Assembly (NCBI GenBank): GCA_024760905.1
Contig: CM045733.1
Coordinates: forward strand, 36,964,501 to 37,028,500
Source of the DNA: Plotosus lineatus
Taxonomy: Eukaryota > Chordata > Actinopteri > Siluriformes > Plotosidae
DNA: 64,000 bases
Direction of reading: 5' to 3'
Part shown: piece after piece, positions 49,801 through 64,000 of the stretch
Position numbering within the stretch: the first letter of the stretch is position 1
How the letters are laid out: the number at the start of each line of letters is the position of its first letter
Translations under genes and position numbers: made by a program
The notes under the pieces: model-generated
The model's database searches: none
The model's input: the letters and a program-made list of their open reading frames with translations, nothing else
Told to the model about the DNA's origin: nothing

Positions 49801-52435
49801 AACCCAACCTTGGTATCAGCAATCCAGCACTCTATGACCTGCTTTTTTTTCCCCGCATCATGCAGTGACATCATATTTTTGTTTCATATTCCTGTAATGA
49901 AAGAAAGCTATATTTAATAATAATATTATCTACATAAAATTCAACTAAAAGACCACGGTCAGTAATCACTCCATGGTTCTTTACTGCTAAACATGATGAA
50001 ACAAACACCATCTAAATTTATTACATAATTCATTCATTCATTCATTTTCTGAACCACTTCATCCTAATTAGGTTTGCGGGGAGGCTGACGCCCATCTGAA
50101 CTGACTCTGGGTGAGCGCAGGTACACCCTGGACAGCTCACCAGGCCGTCGTAGTGCTAACACGCACACGTTCATACTCAGACTCACACCAAGGGGAGATT
50201 TGGAACAGCCAATTCACCTACTATGCATGTTTTTGGACTTTCGGAGGAAAGCAAGGATGGGGAGAACATGCAAACTCCACACAGAAATTCCCGAGTTGGG
50301 AATCGAATGCAGGACATTCTTGCTGTGAGGCAGACGTGCTTACCACTGTGCCACCATGCCACCCGCCCTTATTACATAATCATAAACCTTATTTCAAGCT
50401 GTCTGTGATCCAAATACAAGTATTTCTGCCTTATCACAGTTTAATAAGACAAAGTTAGTAAACATTCAGTATCTTTTATATAAACATATAGTATATTTTA
50501 TCTGAAATAAATAACTGTGTATCATGAGCAAAAAAAAAAAAGAAAAGTTAAGGGCTGACAGTGACGTATCGACAAGTGATGATAGCAAGTTTGAATCTGG
50601 TGTAATGTCACAGCCAGGAGTTCATGGAAGCTAATTGGCTGAGCTTTCACTGGATGGTGGGTCTGCATACGTTCACTTTCCTGTTACTCACAGTGATCAC
50701 CAGCCAATCATGGGTGCCTGTGAGCTCATTCCTACAAGGAAGCGGATAGCGCTTTCCCTGTGAGCAAGTTAGATCATTCCCAAGTACGCATGGAGCCGCA
50801 GTTCAAAAAGAGACGGGTGGCTAGCATGCTTTCACACCTCCCTGGGCCGTGGTGGTCGTTTGATAGGGAAGGCAATGGGTCTAAGACAGAACCTTGTGGA
50901 ACACCAAACATAACATTAGAACATATAGAGAAATAACCATCTACAGCTACAAACTGACAACGGTCAGTTAAATAACATTTAAACTAGGGAGGCCATTCTC
51001 TTAATTCCAACAACAGCCTAGTGTGCAGCACGAAGGTAAAGTACACAAACAGGAAGACACAGGTGTCGTTGGAGGCCACCAGTAGGTCACTTACCACTTT
51101 AACAAGTCCTGTCTCTGTGCTATGATGAGGTGTAAATCCTGATTGATACATTTCCTAAATATCATCCCTATAAAGATATGAAGATAAATGCTGCACAGCA
51201 GCTTTTTCTGTGATCTTGAAGATAAAAGAGAGGTTTGATATTGGTCTATAGTTGGACATCTGATATGGGTTGAGGATTTTAATCAGAGGTTTGATAACTG
51301 CTAGTGTAAAGGATTTAAGTATTTAACCAGGTAGCACAATAGCGTAGTAGTTAGCATGTTAGCCTCACAGCAAGAAGTCACAGTTATGCCCCCAGTGCAG
51401 CTACAAGGGGGGAAATTGTGAGAAGTACAGTATGTACAAAGGACCTTCTTCAAAAGTAGGCTGCACGTTAGCGTGTTTCTGGCCTGTGATGGCCTGATGA
51501 GCAGTCCACGGTGTACTCTGCCCTCGTGCAGAGTAGACTGAGATAGGTGCCAGGCTCCCCACCACCCTAAATAGGATTAAGGCCTTCAGAAAATGAATGA
51601 ATAATCATCATTGCTATAAGTTGATGGTCTGCATGTTTTATTTGTGGTCTTATTCCTAGTTAATTCTGAAACAATATTAAATAAGTATTTTTGATTATTC
51701 TTGTTATTCTCTATTAGATTTGAGAAATATATTGCTTCAGCAGCACTAAGAGCTTTTCTGTAATTAAGAAGACTATGCTTCCATTCTAGTTGGAATACCA
51801 GTAATTTAGTTGGACGCCATTTTCATTCTAATCAGCGGGTGTTCTGTTTTAGTGAACATCTCTGATTGGATTTCTTCTAAGAGGAGCAACATTATCTAGC
51901 ATGTACCTAAGATTTGACTCAAAACACTATCTGGTCTGATAAAGTTCTGTGGGGTCTAATGGTGATTCAATTATAGTTAAAAATTCTGGAAGATTATTAA
52001 TGAAACTCTGTGCAGCAGTTGATGTAATAGTACTCTCAATGCAATAATATAATGAGGTGTATATTATTAATAAAATGCATTGTAAGAAAGACAAGAAACT
52101 GCAGCCAGCTTTATGAGTACTTTTAGACCTCTTCAAATTTGACTTTTTTCATCAAACATATGCAAACTGATATTTTTTCCCATTCTCCAAGGTCTAAATT
52201 AACTAAATACACCAGTTACTTTGATATTGGACCTTGGCTTTGCCTGCCCCAAGAGCCATGTAATTTTATTGTTGACTTTTTTTCAAAAACGCTGAAAAAT
52301 TGGGAATATTATTTTTTTTTTCCTTGTAGCTTCCCAGAGGTTAATGCAAATGATGTAATCAATTAAAAAACATACAGAGGATAAGGTGAGATGGAGGCGG
52401 ATGGTTTGCTGTGGCGACTCCTAAAGGGAAAAGCC

Positions 52436-52517
<82 letters not shown>

Positions 52518-54467
52518 ACGATATATATCTTCTTCTTTTCCTTTTGGCTGTTCCCTTCAGGGGTCGCCACAGCAAATGATCTGCCTCTATCTCACCCTAT
52601 CCTCTGCATCTTTTACTCTTACTCCAACGACCTTCATGTCCACCTTCACCACATCCATAAATCTTCTCTTTGGTCTTCCTCTGGGCCTTCTGCCTGGTAG
52701 TTCCAACCTCAGCATCCTACTACCAATATACTCACTATCCCTCCTCTGTACATGTCCAAACCATCTCAATCTAGCCTCTCTGACTTTGTCTCCAAAACAT
52801 CTAACATGTGCTGTCCCTCTGATGTACTCATTCCTGATCCTATCCATCCTCATTACTCCCAAAGAGAACCTCAACATTTTCATCTCTGCTACCTCCAACT
52901 CTGACTCCTGTCTTTTCCCCAGGGCCACTGTTTCTAAACCATACAACATCGCTGGCCTCATCACCGTCTTGTACACTTTTCTCTTCATTCTTGCCGATAC
53001 TCTCCTATCACACATCACACCGGACACTTTTCTCCATCTATTCCAACCTGCCTGCAAGCGCTTCTTCACCTCTTTTCCACACCATTGCTCTGGATTGTTG
53101 AGCCTAAGTACTTAAAATCCTCCACCTTCTTTATCTCTGCCCCCTGTAACCTCACCGTTCCTCTTGGGTCCTTGTCGTTCACACACATGTATTCTGTCTT
53201 ACTGAGGCTAACCTTCATTCTCCTCCTTTCCAGGGCATACCTCCACCTCTCGAGATTTTCCTCCACTTGTTCTCTGCTCTCACTACAGATAACGATGTCA
53301 TCTGCAAACATCATAGTCCATGAAGATTCTTGTCTAACCTCGTCTGTCAGCCTGTCCATCACCATAGCAAACAAGAAGGGGCTGAGAGCTGACCCTTGAT
53401 TCAGTCCCACCTCCACCTTGAACTCTTCTGTCACACCGACAGCACACCTCACCACTGTCTTACATCTCTCATACATGTCCTGCAGAGAAGTATGTTAGAG
53501 TGGTGCAGAACATGTATGAGAAATGTTAGAGTGGTGCACACCTCACCACTGTCTTACATCTCTCATACATGTCCTGCACCACTCTAACATACTTCTCTGC
53601 CACTCCAGACTTCCTCATACAATACCACAGTTCTTCTCTCGGCACCCTGTCATATGCTTTCTCTGGATCCACAAAGGCACAATGCAGCTCCTTCTGATCT
53701 TCTCTATACTTCTCTATTAACATCCTCAAAGCAAACACTGCATCTGTGGTGCTCTTTCTTGGCATGAAACCAAACTGTTGTTCACAAATTCTGACCTCTG
53801 CCCTTAGTCTAGCTTCCACTATTCTTTCCCATAACTACATCGTATGGCTCATCAACTTTATCCCTCTGTAGTTGCCACAACTCTGTACATCTCCCTTGTT
53901 CTTAAAAATGGGCACAAGCACACGTCTCCTCCATTCCTCCGGCATCCTCTTACTTTCTAAGACCTTGTTGAATATTCTTGTCAGAAAATCTACTGCTACC
54001 TCCCCTAGACACTTCCATACCTCAACTGGTATGTCAGCAGGACCAACTGCCTTCCCACTCTTCATCCTCTTCACTGCCCTCCTCACTTCACCCTGACTAA
54101 TCTTTGCTACTTCCTGGTCCTCAATGGTCACCCCTTCTACTATTTTTTCTCTCTCATTTTCCTCATTCATCAGCTCTTCAAAGTACTCTGTCACTGACTT
54201 CCTTCAAATTACATCGCCTACACAAGATGTAGTCTACCTGTGTGCTCTTACCTCCGCTTTCATAGGTCACCCTATGCTCCTGTTTCTTCTTGAAGAAAGT
54301 ATTCATCACAGCCATTTCCATCCTTTTTTCAAAATCGATCAACATCTGTCCTTCTGTGTTCTTGTCCTGGATACCAACCTGCCCATCACTTCCTCGTCCC
54401 CTCTGTTGCCTGCACCAACATGTCCATTGAAGTGCCCTCCCCACCTCATGGCTGCATTAAAACAACG

Positions 54468-54505
<38 letters not shown>

Positions 54506-56156
54506 GAAACTGAACTGGGGCATGTTTAGTCTTTCATTTGTAAACAATGGATGCAGCGTCATTACATCATTGTGTCATTACCTCAGCGTACTACCAAGGT
54601 ACGTCTAAACTCTAAATTAGATTTTTTTTTTGGGAAAAAAAAAAAAAAAACATAAAACAGATGAAATTAAGTTGGGGAGCGTCTGTACATTTTTTAGTGT
54701 GTTTTTAATTATTTAAGCTTTATGATGTCACTCAAACGCCCTGCATCTTCTCTTGCTTCTGGTAAAGAGCCTAGGCACTTTATTTATTCATAAAAATGAT
54801 CACAGTACAAAATCATAAAGTTTTTACTTAATCATTGCTACATTTTACTATATTATTTTTATACTTCCGGATTAGCGGCAAACCCAGAAATTAGTGTCAC
54901 GTGATTCAAATTTAGTCAATGGCTGATAGCTTTTGTTTCTTTCTTCTGCTGATTTGTTGCAGATGATGTGTACGCCTCTTTTTTTCTCCTTCCACATGTC
55001 ATTAACGTGACTGCTTGAATTGTGAATTCACATTTTTTATTGCATTTTTAATGATTATTTAAGCTCTATGATACCACTCAAACGCCCTGCATCTTGTCTA
55101 GCTTCTTGTAAGGAGCCTAAGTGCTTTATTCATTCATAAATATTATCACAGTCCAGTTTGGAGATGCAATCCACTTCTTTAATCTATCTTTGCGCTCCTC
55201 TAATTTCTCCAGTACTGCAAGTGCACTTTTTTCTCAATCCCAACTGGGTGGTAGGCTGCAAATTTAGCATGCCTTCACTGGAAATGTCTTTCCAAATTAC
55301 TATTTTTGTTATTTGACAGCTTCTCATTACAAAGCAAACATACAGGCAATCCTTCTGCATTGGCAACACACCACCCGGTTTGTTTACAACAGCAACCTGC
55401 CTGGCAACGTGTCGTGTTGAAACGTGTGTCGCAGGCTATGATGCAAATCTTCGTTGACAGAAATGTTGAAATATAGGACTATTATTTTTATACACATTTT
55501 TAAAACCTCAGAAAATGTTAAGAATGTTTGTCAGGCTTGTCCTCCTACAGAAACCGTAAAAAAAAGAAAGAAAAAAAAACCCCAGCTTTTTCTATTTTCA
55601 CACATTTTTGAAAAAGCTCTAGGAAGCCACAGGCATGGTGTTAAAGAGCCGCATGCGGCTCGCAAGTCGCGGGCTGCCTACCACTGCTCGAGGAGATATT
55701 TGTAGATTATCAATGATGATTGTTTGTAAATGTGTCAGGCACCTCCAATTTTGTCCAGAATCTGAAACAGAACACTTCATAGCCCTGAACAGCAGCCATG
55801 GCTAGAATTTGTCCTACCTACTCTCAGGAGGAATTTCTTGGGGTTTTACATGAAAGTTGTCTCTGGGCTGGTGTTTTTTATTTATTTGTTTATTTATTTA
55901 TTTTGTTTTATTTTATTTTTTTCATTTTTTGACAGCCTGCTTAATTCTCCTAGGGCTTTATCGGGGAGGCTGGAGCCTGAACAGATGAAGGCAGAATACA
56001 CCATAAACAACTCACCAGACCATTGCAGTTCTAAAACACACAACATTCACATACCTACTTAGATAAAGGAGTAATTTTCTGTGAGGCAGAAAGACGTATA
56101 ACTATGTCGCTACCAGAACAAAACATGTACAAAATAAACATCTCACAATGATTAGG

Positions 56157-56216
<60 letters not shown>

Positions 56217-58935
56217 CTTTATATATTCATTATAGATTCATCATCAGTCAAAGATAACAAACTACAATATATTATTTTCTTTTAATGCATAGTTTTTTGC
56301 ATATATTTAAAAGACCATTTTGTAAAAGTAAATGTTGACATTTGTTCAAATGTTGAAGTTTGGCTAAAAGCATACCATACAGTGATTTTTAAAAAAAATT
56401 ACATTATGAACACTCTGTAAAAATCCCTACATGACAACTCCAATAATTTGTCAAATAAACATTTTATCAAGAAAATTACATAGACATGTAATCAAATTTG
56501 AATTAAAGGATTATTTGACAATATTTATTTATTTATTTATTTGTGAGTGGATTAACTGTCCTCTGGACATGCCATGTATTATTGCCACTTTTGTACCTTT
56601 TGTAGAGTACTTTAACAGCATGCATGACCTCCTCTGTTTTTAAAGTATATATAATAGGGTTTAACATGGGTGGAATAGTCTGTGTCAGAGTAGAATTAAT
56701 TATTCTATCATTAGGTTTTATAGATGATACAAGAGATGCCACATCAATGCTAAAAAATGGGAGATAAGCTAAAGCCACTAAAATAAGATGGGAAGTACAG
56801 GTTTTTATAGCTTTTTTCCGCTCAAAGCTATGTGAGATCTTTAGCAAAGCAATGCAAATACAAATATATGAGACACTTATTAATATCATTGGAACACAAG
56901 TTAACATAACAAAGCAGGTTGTACCCATGAGATAATTTATAAATTTATCATTGCAAGCTAATTTATATAAAGGACTGTGAGCACAGAAATAGCTGTCAAT
57001 GATTAAAGATCTACAGAAGGATAGTCTGGTAATTAGAGCTACAAGACATGCAATTAGAATCATTGAGTAAATCCAGTTCATTACAATGATTATAGTCATG
57101 GCTGATTTGGTTACAGTAATATGATACCTTAAAGGAAAGCATATGGCAACTGCCCTGTCATAAGCCATAACAACCAGAGTAAGAGACTGCAAAGACATAA
57201 AGAAATAGACAAAAAACATATTCGCTAGACAGGCTTCATATGATATGACCTGATTCTCAAATATGAATGTATCGATGAGCTTTGGAATAAGAGCAGAGCT
57301 GCCTCCAAGATCAGAAAGAGCCAAGTTAAACACGGCAATGTACTTTGCAGTATGAAGCGAACGTGCTAGATAGATGGTACACATTATAAATGAATTCCCT
57401 AAAACCGTCACCACATACACAATGCAGAGAAATATGTAAAAGTAATTTGAATGAGGAGCATTGTAAAATCCATGAATATAAAAAGTGGATGGTCGAATAA
57501 ATGTTGCATTAACAGCAAGCACAGGTATCACAGAAGTCATGGCGGCTGTCGACTGGCAATATAACCTGTGGAAATAAGAACAATAACGATAAGAACTACT
57601 TTTGTATTGCTTCTGTTTATAATACCGTAATTTTTTTTTTTTTTTCAAATTACACAATGTAACAGGAACACAAATACTCGTGTATGAATAACAATAATAT
57701 ACAACTCAAAAAATTACATATTTCAAATTTTAAAATCTATATATAAAAAGTGCATTTTTGACTAAATACATTTTGAAGCAGGTATATACTTCTTAATTAT
57801 TGTACCTGGTCAATTTTAGACAGCATACTAATATATCTAGACAGAAGTCGCATTTATATATTTTATGTGGAAATGATGAACACACCTCTAAACAAGCTGA
57901 AGAGGGTGGATCTAACTATGAGGTTTGAATCAACAGTGATGTGCTTATGCAATAAAACAACAGTAATGATCTCCTCTAAAAAACAAATTTATGAATAACA
58001 GATTAGTTTATTTTTCCATGTTTTTTTTTTAAACTTGTGTGTCAATAAAACAAGCACTTATTTATTAAATGGCCAAAGGTTTGTTGAGATCTGACATTCA
58101 CACTGTAAAACCCTAATAGACAAAAGCCATCGATGTATGCTTGCACTATTTCATTTCTGATTTATACCCAAATAAGTCTATATCAGTTCTCTTGCAGAAA
58201 TGTTATTGAGTTCTCTGGGTCAAAGTTTTTTCAAATGGATTTAAAGACAATGAAACGGTACACCCTGTTCAGATAAGTCCACACTCCTGTGTGTTTTGGA
58301 AAAAATGGAGTTCCCCATGCCAAAGGTCAAAATAACCATCCAGACTGTTATCATTCATACATTCATTTTCTGAACCACTTCATCCTAATTAGGGTCACTG
58401 GGAGGCTGGTACCCATCTCACCCGACTCTGGGCAAGGGCAGAGTACACCCTGGACAGCTCACCAGGCCATCGCAGGGCAGAAACACGCTGACGGCCATGC
58501 AGCCTACTCTTGACAAAAGTCAGCAATGGTTCTTTTATATGCCTCACACCATAGACCAGGGGTCGGCAACCCGCGGCTCTTTCATCTCTCTGATGTGGCT
58601 CCGTGGCTTTTCAAAATAATGAATGTGTACTTTACCGTGGCCGACGGGTGCTTCGTATACAAAGACCACTGAATCACCAAAAACAACTGCGAAAAGAAAA
58701 TGCTGCTTATTTACTCACATCTAAAGCACTCCAGGCTTCCAGGCGTAGAGAGCTAAACCTGCTTTCACCTGAATGACGGGAGAATCTGCCTAAGGCAGAG
58801 TCTTGCGATGACTGGGCACCCACAAGCAACCCAGTGCGTAACCTTGAATAAAAATGCTCTTTTAGGGTTTAGAATTACATAGATGAAAATTAACAGTCAC
58901 GGTGCGGGTGGTAATTTATTTGGTGTGGGCGGGGT

Positions 58936-58972
<37 letters not shown>

Positions 58973-61900
58973 CTTGTGGACATGGCAATCATTATATTAA
59001 TCAGCTACATTGAGAGTCTCAGTGTTTTTGATCTGCTGTGTTGGTGGAGGAAACATGCTCCCTCGCTTCATGGAATAGATATTCTTTTTCTTCATAAAAA
59101 AATACAAGAAGGATTTGAACACATTCATTCATTTTCTGAACCACTTAATCCTAATTAGGGTTGAAAGGAGGCTGGCGAATTTTTTTTTTTTTGTCTAAAT
59201 GTTTTTGTTGCAAGCATAATTGTAATTTAATTGTCTCTACAGTCGTTTAAATCAGTGCAATGCATTGTTTTTTATATTAACATGAAGGAAAAAGGGGAAA
59301 ACATTATGCTCTCCAGTGTTATTTGATTTCAAATGTCCAAAAGGATTTGTGGCTCCCAGTGTTTTCTTTAATGTGGAAAACGGGTCCAAATGGTTCTTTG
59401 AATGGTAAAGGTTGCCGGCCCCTGCCATAGACAATCCCATGGGATGTGTAAGTTTTATGTGTGAGAGAACACACCAATAATGTAGAGGCATATTGAGATT
59501 TCCGAGCAATTCCAATACCCTTCAAACAATATATTTTTTCTGTCTGTTTTTTTGCGTATTTTCGCTGGACAATGCCAGGCCTCATATTGCTATAACAGCA
59601 TGGCCTCAATGTGTAGTTGACTGGTCTTATGCAGTTCAGATCGGTCTTCTCTTGAAACGGTAAAGTCCACTTGGGTGAATACCATACTTATTAAGTTTCA
59701 ACATTTTGAAATAGGGAGAATTTTCACCAGAGACACCGCACCCCCTGCGCGGCCGGGCTGCGGCCCCAAGAATTGATGCATATTTTTTTTATAAAGGAAC
59801 ATTGCTCAATAAACAAGTTTTTTTTTATTTATTCATGGATGTATACAGTTTTATGAATCAGCTGATAAAAACAACTGTTTAAAAATATTGTACATATACT
59901 AATGCTGCTTGCTTAATAATGACACCAGATGTTTAGGTATGTTCCTGCACATACTTGTATGTTGCTTGCTTTCCAATTTTACAAAGTTCAGGACTTGGAT
60001 GGCATTTGTAACTAACCAGTGTCTCTCCCCCTTATGCCGGTCCCAAGCCCGGATAAATGCAGAGGGTTGCGACAGGAAGGGCATCCGGCGTAAAACTTCT
60101 GCCAAAAAAAAAAATGCAAATGATCAATACAGAATTCATACCGGATCGGTCGAGGCCCGGGTTAACAACGACCGCCATCAGTGCTGTCAACCAACAGGGT
60201 GCTGATGGAAATTGGACTACTGTTGGTCGAAGACGTCGAAGAAGGAGAGGCGGGAGGCGTGTCCGTAGGCAGAGAGAGAAGAGGAAATGCGTGAGCCTCG
60301 GACTGAGAGTAGGGACTTTGAATGTTGGAACTATGCAAGGAAAAGCTAGGGAGCTGGCTGACATGATGCAGAGGAGGAAGGTGGACATACTGTGTGTTCA
60401 GGAGACAAGGTGGAAAGGTAGAAAGGCTAAAAGCTTAGGAGCAGGGTTTAAACTGTTTTATAATGGTGTGGATGGGAAGAGAAATGGAGTAGGAGTCATC
60501 TTGAAGGAGGGGTTTGTCAGGAATGTTCTAGAAGTGAAAAGAGTGTCAGACAGAGTGATGAGTCTCAAGTTAGAAATTGAAGGCGTGATGGTCAATGTTG
60601 TTAGTGCTTATGCCCCACAGGCAGGATGTAAGCTAGAAGAGAAGGAGAGATTCTGGAGTGAGTTAGATGAAGTGATGCAGAGTACCCCCAGAGGTGAAAG
60701 AGTGGTCATTGGAGCAGACTTCAATGGACATGTTGGTGCAGGCAACAGAGGGGACGAGGAAGTGATGGGCAGGTTTGGTATCCAGGACAGGAACACAGAA
60801 GGACAGATGTTGATCGATTTTGCAAAAAGGATGGAAATGGCTGTGGTGAATACTTTCTTCAAGAAGAAACAGAAGCATAGGGTGACTTATGAAAGCGGAG
60901 GTAAGAGCACACAGGTAGACTACATCTTGTGTAGGCGATGTAATTTGAAGGAAGTCAGTGACTGCAAAGTAGTAGTGGGTGAGAGTGTTGCCAAACAGCA
61001 TAGGATGGTGGTGTGCAGGATGACACTGATGGTGAGAAAGGTGAAAAAGGCAAAGGCAGAGCAGAAGACAAAGTGGTGGAAGCTGAAAAAGGAAGAGTGT
61101 CGTGTTGTCTTCAAGGAGGAGTTGAAACAGGCTTTGGGTAGTCAGGAAGTGCTTCCAGAGGACTGGACAACCACAGCCAATGTGATCAGGGAGACCGGTA
61201 GGAGAGTACTTGGTGTGTCCTCTGGAAGGAAAGTAGATAAGGAAACTTGGTGGTGGCATGAGGAAGTGCAGGAGTGTGTACAAAAGAAGAGGTTAGCCAA
61301 GAAGAAGTGGGACATTGAGAGGACCGAAGAGAGTAAACAGGAGTACAGGGAGACACAGCGTAAGGCGAAGGTAGCGGTGTCAAAGGCCAAACAGAGGGCG
61401 TATGATGACTTGTATGATAGGTTGAACAGTAAGGAGGGAGAAAATGATCTATACAGGTTAGCACAGCAGAGAAATAGAGATGGGAAAGACGTGCAGCAAG
61501 TTAGAGTGATAAAGGACAGAGAGGGAAATGTATTGACTGATGACAGAAGTGTGCTGGGAAGATGGAAAGAGTACTTTGAAGAGCTGATGAATGAGGAAAA
61601 TGAGAGAGAAAAAGAGTAGAAGGGGTGACCGTTGAGGAGCAGGAAGTAGCAAAGATTAGTAAGGGAGAAGTGAGGAGGGCATTGAAGAGGATGAAGAATG
61701 GAAAGGCAGTTGGCCCTGATGACATACCAGTTGAGGTATGGAAGTGTCTAGGGGAGGTAGCAGTAGATTTTCTGACAAGAATATTCAACAAGGTCTTAGA
61801 AAGTGAGCAGATGCCAGAGGAATGGAGGAGAAGTGTGCTTGTGCCCATTTTTAAGAACAAGGGCGATGTACAGAGTTGTGGCAACTACAGAGGGATAAAG

Positions 61901-64000
61901 TTGATGAGCCATACAATGAAGCTATGGGAAAGAATAGTGGAAGCAAGACTAAGGGCAGAGGTCAGCATTTGTGAACAACAGTTTGGTTTCATGCCCAGAA
62001 AGAGCACCACAGATGCAGTGTTTGCTTTGAGGATGTTAATAGAGAAGTACAGAGAAGGTCAGAAGGAGCTGCATTGTGCCTTTGTGGATCTGGAGAAAGC
62101 ATATGACAGGGTGCCGAGAGAAGAACTGTGGTATTGTATGAGGAAGTCTGGAGTGGCAGAGAAGTATGTTAGAGTGGTGCAGGACATGTATGATAGATGT
62201 AAGACAGTGGTGAGGAGTGCTGTCGGTGTGACAGAAGAGTTCAAGGTGGAGGTGGGACTGCATCAAGGGTCGGCTCTCAGCCCCTTCTTGTTTGCTATGG
62301 TGATGGACAGGCTAACAGATGAGGTTAGACAAGAATCTCCATGGACTATGATGTTTGCAGATGACATAGTGATCTGTAGTGAGAGCAGAGACCGAGTGGA
62401 GGAAAATCTAGAGAGGTGGAGGTATGCCCTGGAAAGGAGGGGATTGAAGGTTAGTCTTAGTAAGACAGAATACATGTGTGTGAACGACAAGGACCCAAGA
62501 GGAACTTTGAGGTTACAGGGGGCAGAGATAAAGAAGGTGGAGGATTTTAAGTACTTAGGCTCAACAATCCAGAGCAATGGAGAGTGTGGAAAAGAGGTGA
62601 AGAAGCGCGTGCAGGCAGGTTGGAATGGATGGAGAAAAGTGTCCGGTGTGATGTGTGATAGGAGAGTATCGGCAAGAATGAAGGGAAAAGTGTACAAGAC
62701 GGTGATGAGGCCAGCAATGTTGTATGGTTTAGAGACAGTGGCCCTGGGGAAAAGACAGGAGTCAGAGTTGGAGGTAGCAGAGATGAAAATGTTGAGGTTC
62801 TCTTTGGGAGTAACGAGGATGGATAGGATCAGAAATGAGTACATCAGAGGGACAGCACATGTTAGATGTTTTGGAGACAAAGTCAGAGAGGCTAGATTGA
62901 GATGGTTTGGACATGTACAGAGGAGGGATAGTGAGTATATTGGTCGTAGGATGCTGAGGTTGGAACTACCAGGCAAAAGGCCCAGAGGAAGACCAAAGAG
63001 AAGATTTATGGATGCGGTGAAGGTGGACATGAAGGTCGTTGGAGTAAGAGTAGAAGATGCAGAGGATAGGGAGAGATGGAGGCAGATCATTTGCTGTGGC
63101 GACCCCTGAAGGGAATAGCCGAAAGGAAAAGAAGAAGTGCAAGCAGGTATCTCGCTATGATTAAGACAGTATAATTTAAAAGAGAACCTGAAGGAGGCCA
63201 GACATGAGGGCACCCTGTTATAAGAGGTAATAAGCCACTTTATGGTTTATAGACCTAAGAGAGCAAGTGAGAATGACAGCATACAAACAGAACTTTTTAC
63301 AACAACTCTATGACTGAGAACAACCACATCTGCTCCTTTATCGGATAAATGGCGATTACCAAATTGCTTGACTAAACATTTATGAATTGAGCCTGGTCGT
63401 GAACACAGAGACTGTGTTTGAGTTCCAAACATTAACTTAATGGCTGTTTCATAACTGCAGGGCTTTGGAAGACCAAACACTGTCCCCTACAGTTGTCTTC
63501 ATTATTCAAGGTATCAATAAGTATCCTCTATCTTTTTATCAAAGTAGGTGTGGTGGATCATAAACAACAAGAATTTTGTTAAGATTATATTTTTTATATT
63601 TAATATTTGATGCAAATTTTAATTAGGAACATGCACAGTGTAGATAAGACAGGGGTGCTCATATCTACTGGTTCTAGTAAGGACTCTTGCAGTTACATTC
63701 TGGACTAACTGGAGTTTGTTTATGCAACTATTAGAACATCCAGACAGTAAAACATTACAATAATCTAATCAAATCTTGAGGTTAAAAATAAAAAGCATAA
63801 ATAAGTTTTTTTCTATAGTACAGTGACGGCATATTTTTTTTTATAGCAATATTCCTGGGATGAAAGGGGGCAATGGTGGTCTAGTGGTATAGGGCGCTGG
63901 ATCGCTGATACTAAGGTTGGGGGATTGTCACTGCCCCCCCTCCCCCTGTGCAGCTAACTGGGTTATCAAAGGCGGGCCATGTCTCTCACTGTCTATGGTG

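Overview
The window is vertebrate nuclear DNA, almost certainly from a ray-finned (teleost) fish. The evidence is a split gene with GT-AG introns, a teleost-style olfactory receptor, and dense fish-type repeats: RTE LINEs, Tc1 and Tigger transposons, hAT elements, tRNA-derived SINEs and long (CA)n/(TA)n tracts. I see no operons, no CRISPR array and nothing prokaryotic. The species cannot be fixed from the sequence alone.

Two host genes are supported. The first is mrpl42 (mitochondrial ribosomal protein L42), plus strand. It has five coding exons (8501-8588, 19378-19435, 19673-19757, 34883-35046, 42317-42362) that splice in frame to 146 codons and end in the family-typical [14 protein letters not shown]. 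It covers 34 kb because introns 1, 3 and 4 are filled with transposons. The second is an intact single-exon olfactory receptor on the minus strand (56533-57540).

Layout. 1-8.35 kb: a complete decayed Tc1 element, an hAT-like element, RTE fragments and an L2/CR1-type LINE. 8.5-19.4 kb (intron 1): Tigger-like elements, an L1-Tx1 LINE, a TA-flanked MITE, an hAT element holding an RTE copy, and a 2.2-kb RTE copy. 19.8-34.9 kb (intron 3): SINEs, two abutting Tigger elements, another LINE with a foreign insertion, a Tc1 deletion derivative, a zinc-finger LINE tail, and a nested RTE/hAT/MITE cluster. 35.0-42.3 kb (intron 4): SINEs, Tigger and Tc1 elements. 42.4-56.5 kb: intergenic repeats, including an RTE copy with clear target-site duplications. 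58.5-64 kb: an hAT element with perfect 8-bp target duplication and a nearly full-length RTE (60.0-63.1 kb) broken only by one frameshift.

The main interest is in how the repeats relate to each other. The commonest SINE (called SINE-A here) joins a tRNA-like head to pieces matching both the 5' and 3' ends of the RTE LINE. One RTE copy carries the SINE's tRNA head directly fused to it. Three copies share one SINE-A/SINE-B fusion junction. Tigger elements carry palindromic captured LINE sequence. A Tc1 copy is split exactly around the 2.9-kb block that holds mrpl42 exon 4. Family names (RTE, L1-Tx1, Tc1, Tigger, hAT) rest on motif recognition, not on database searches.
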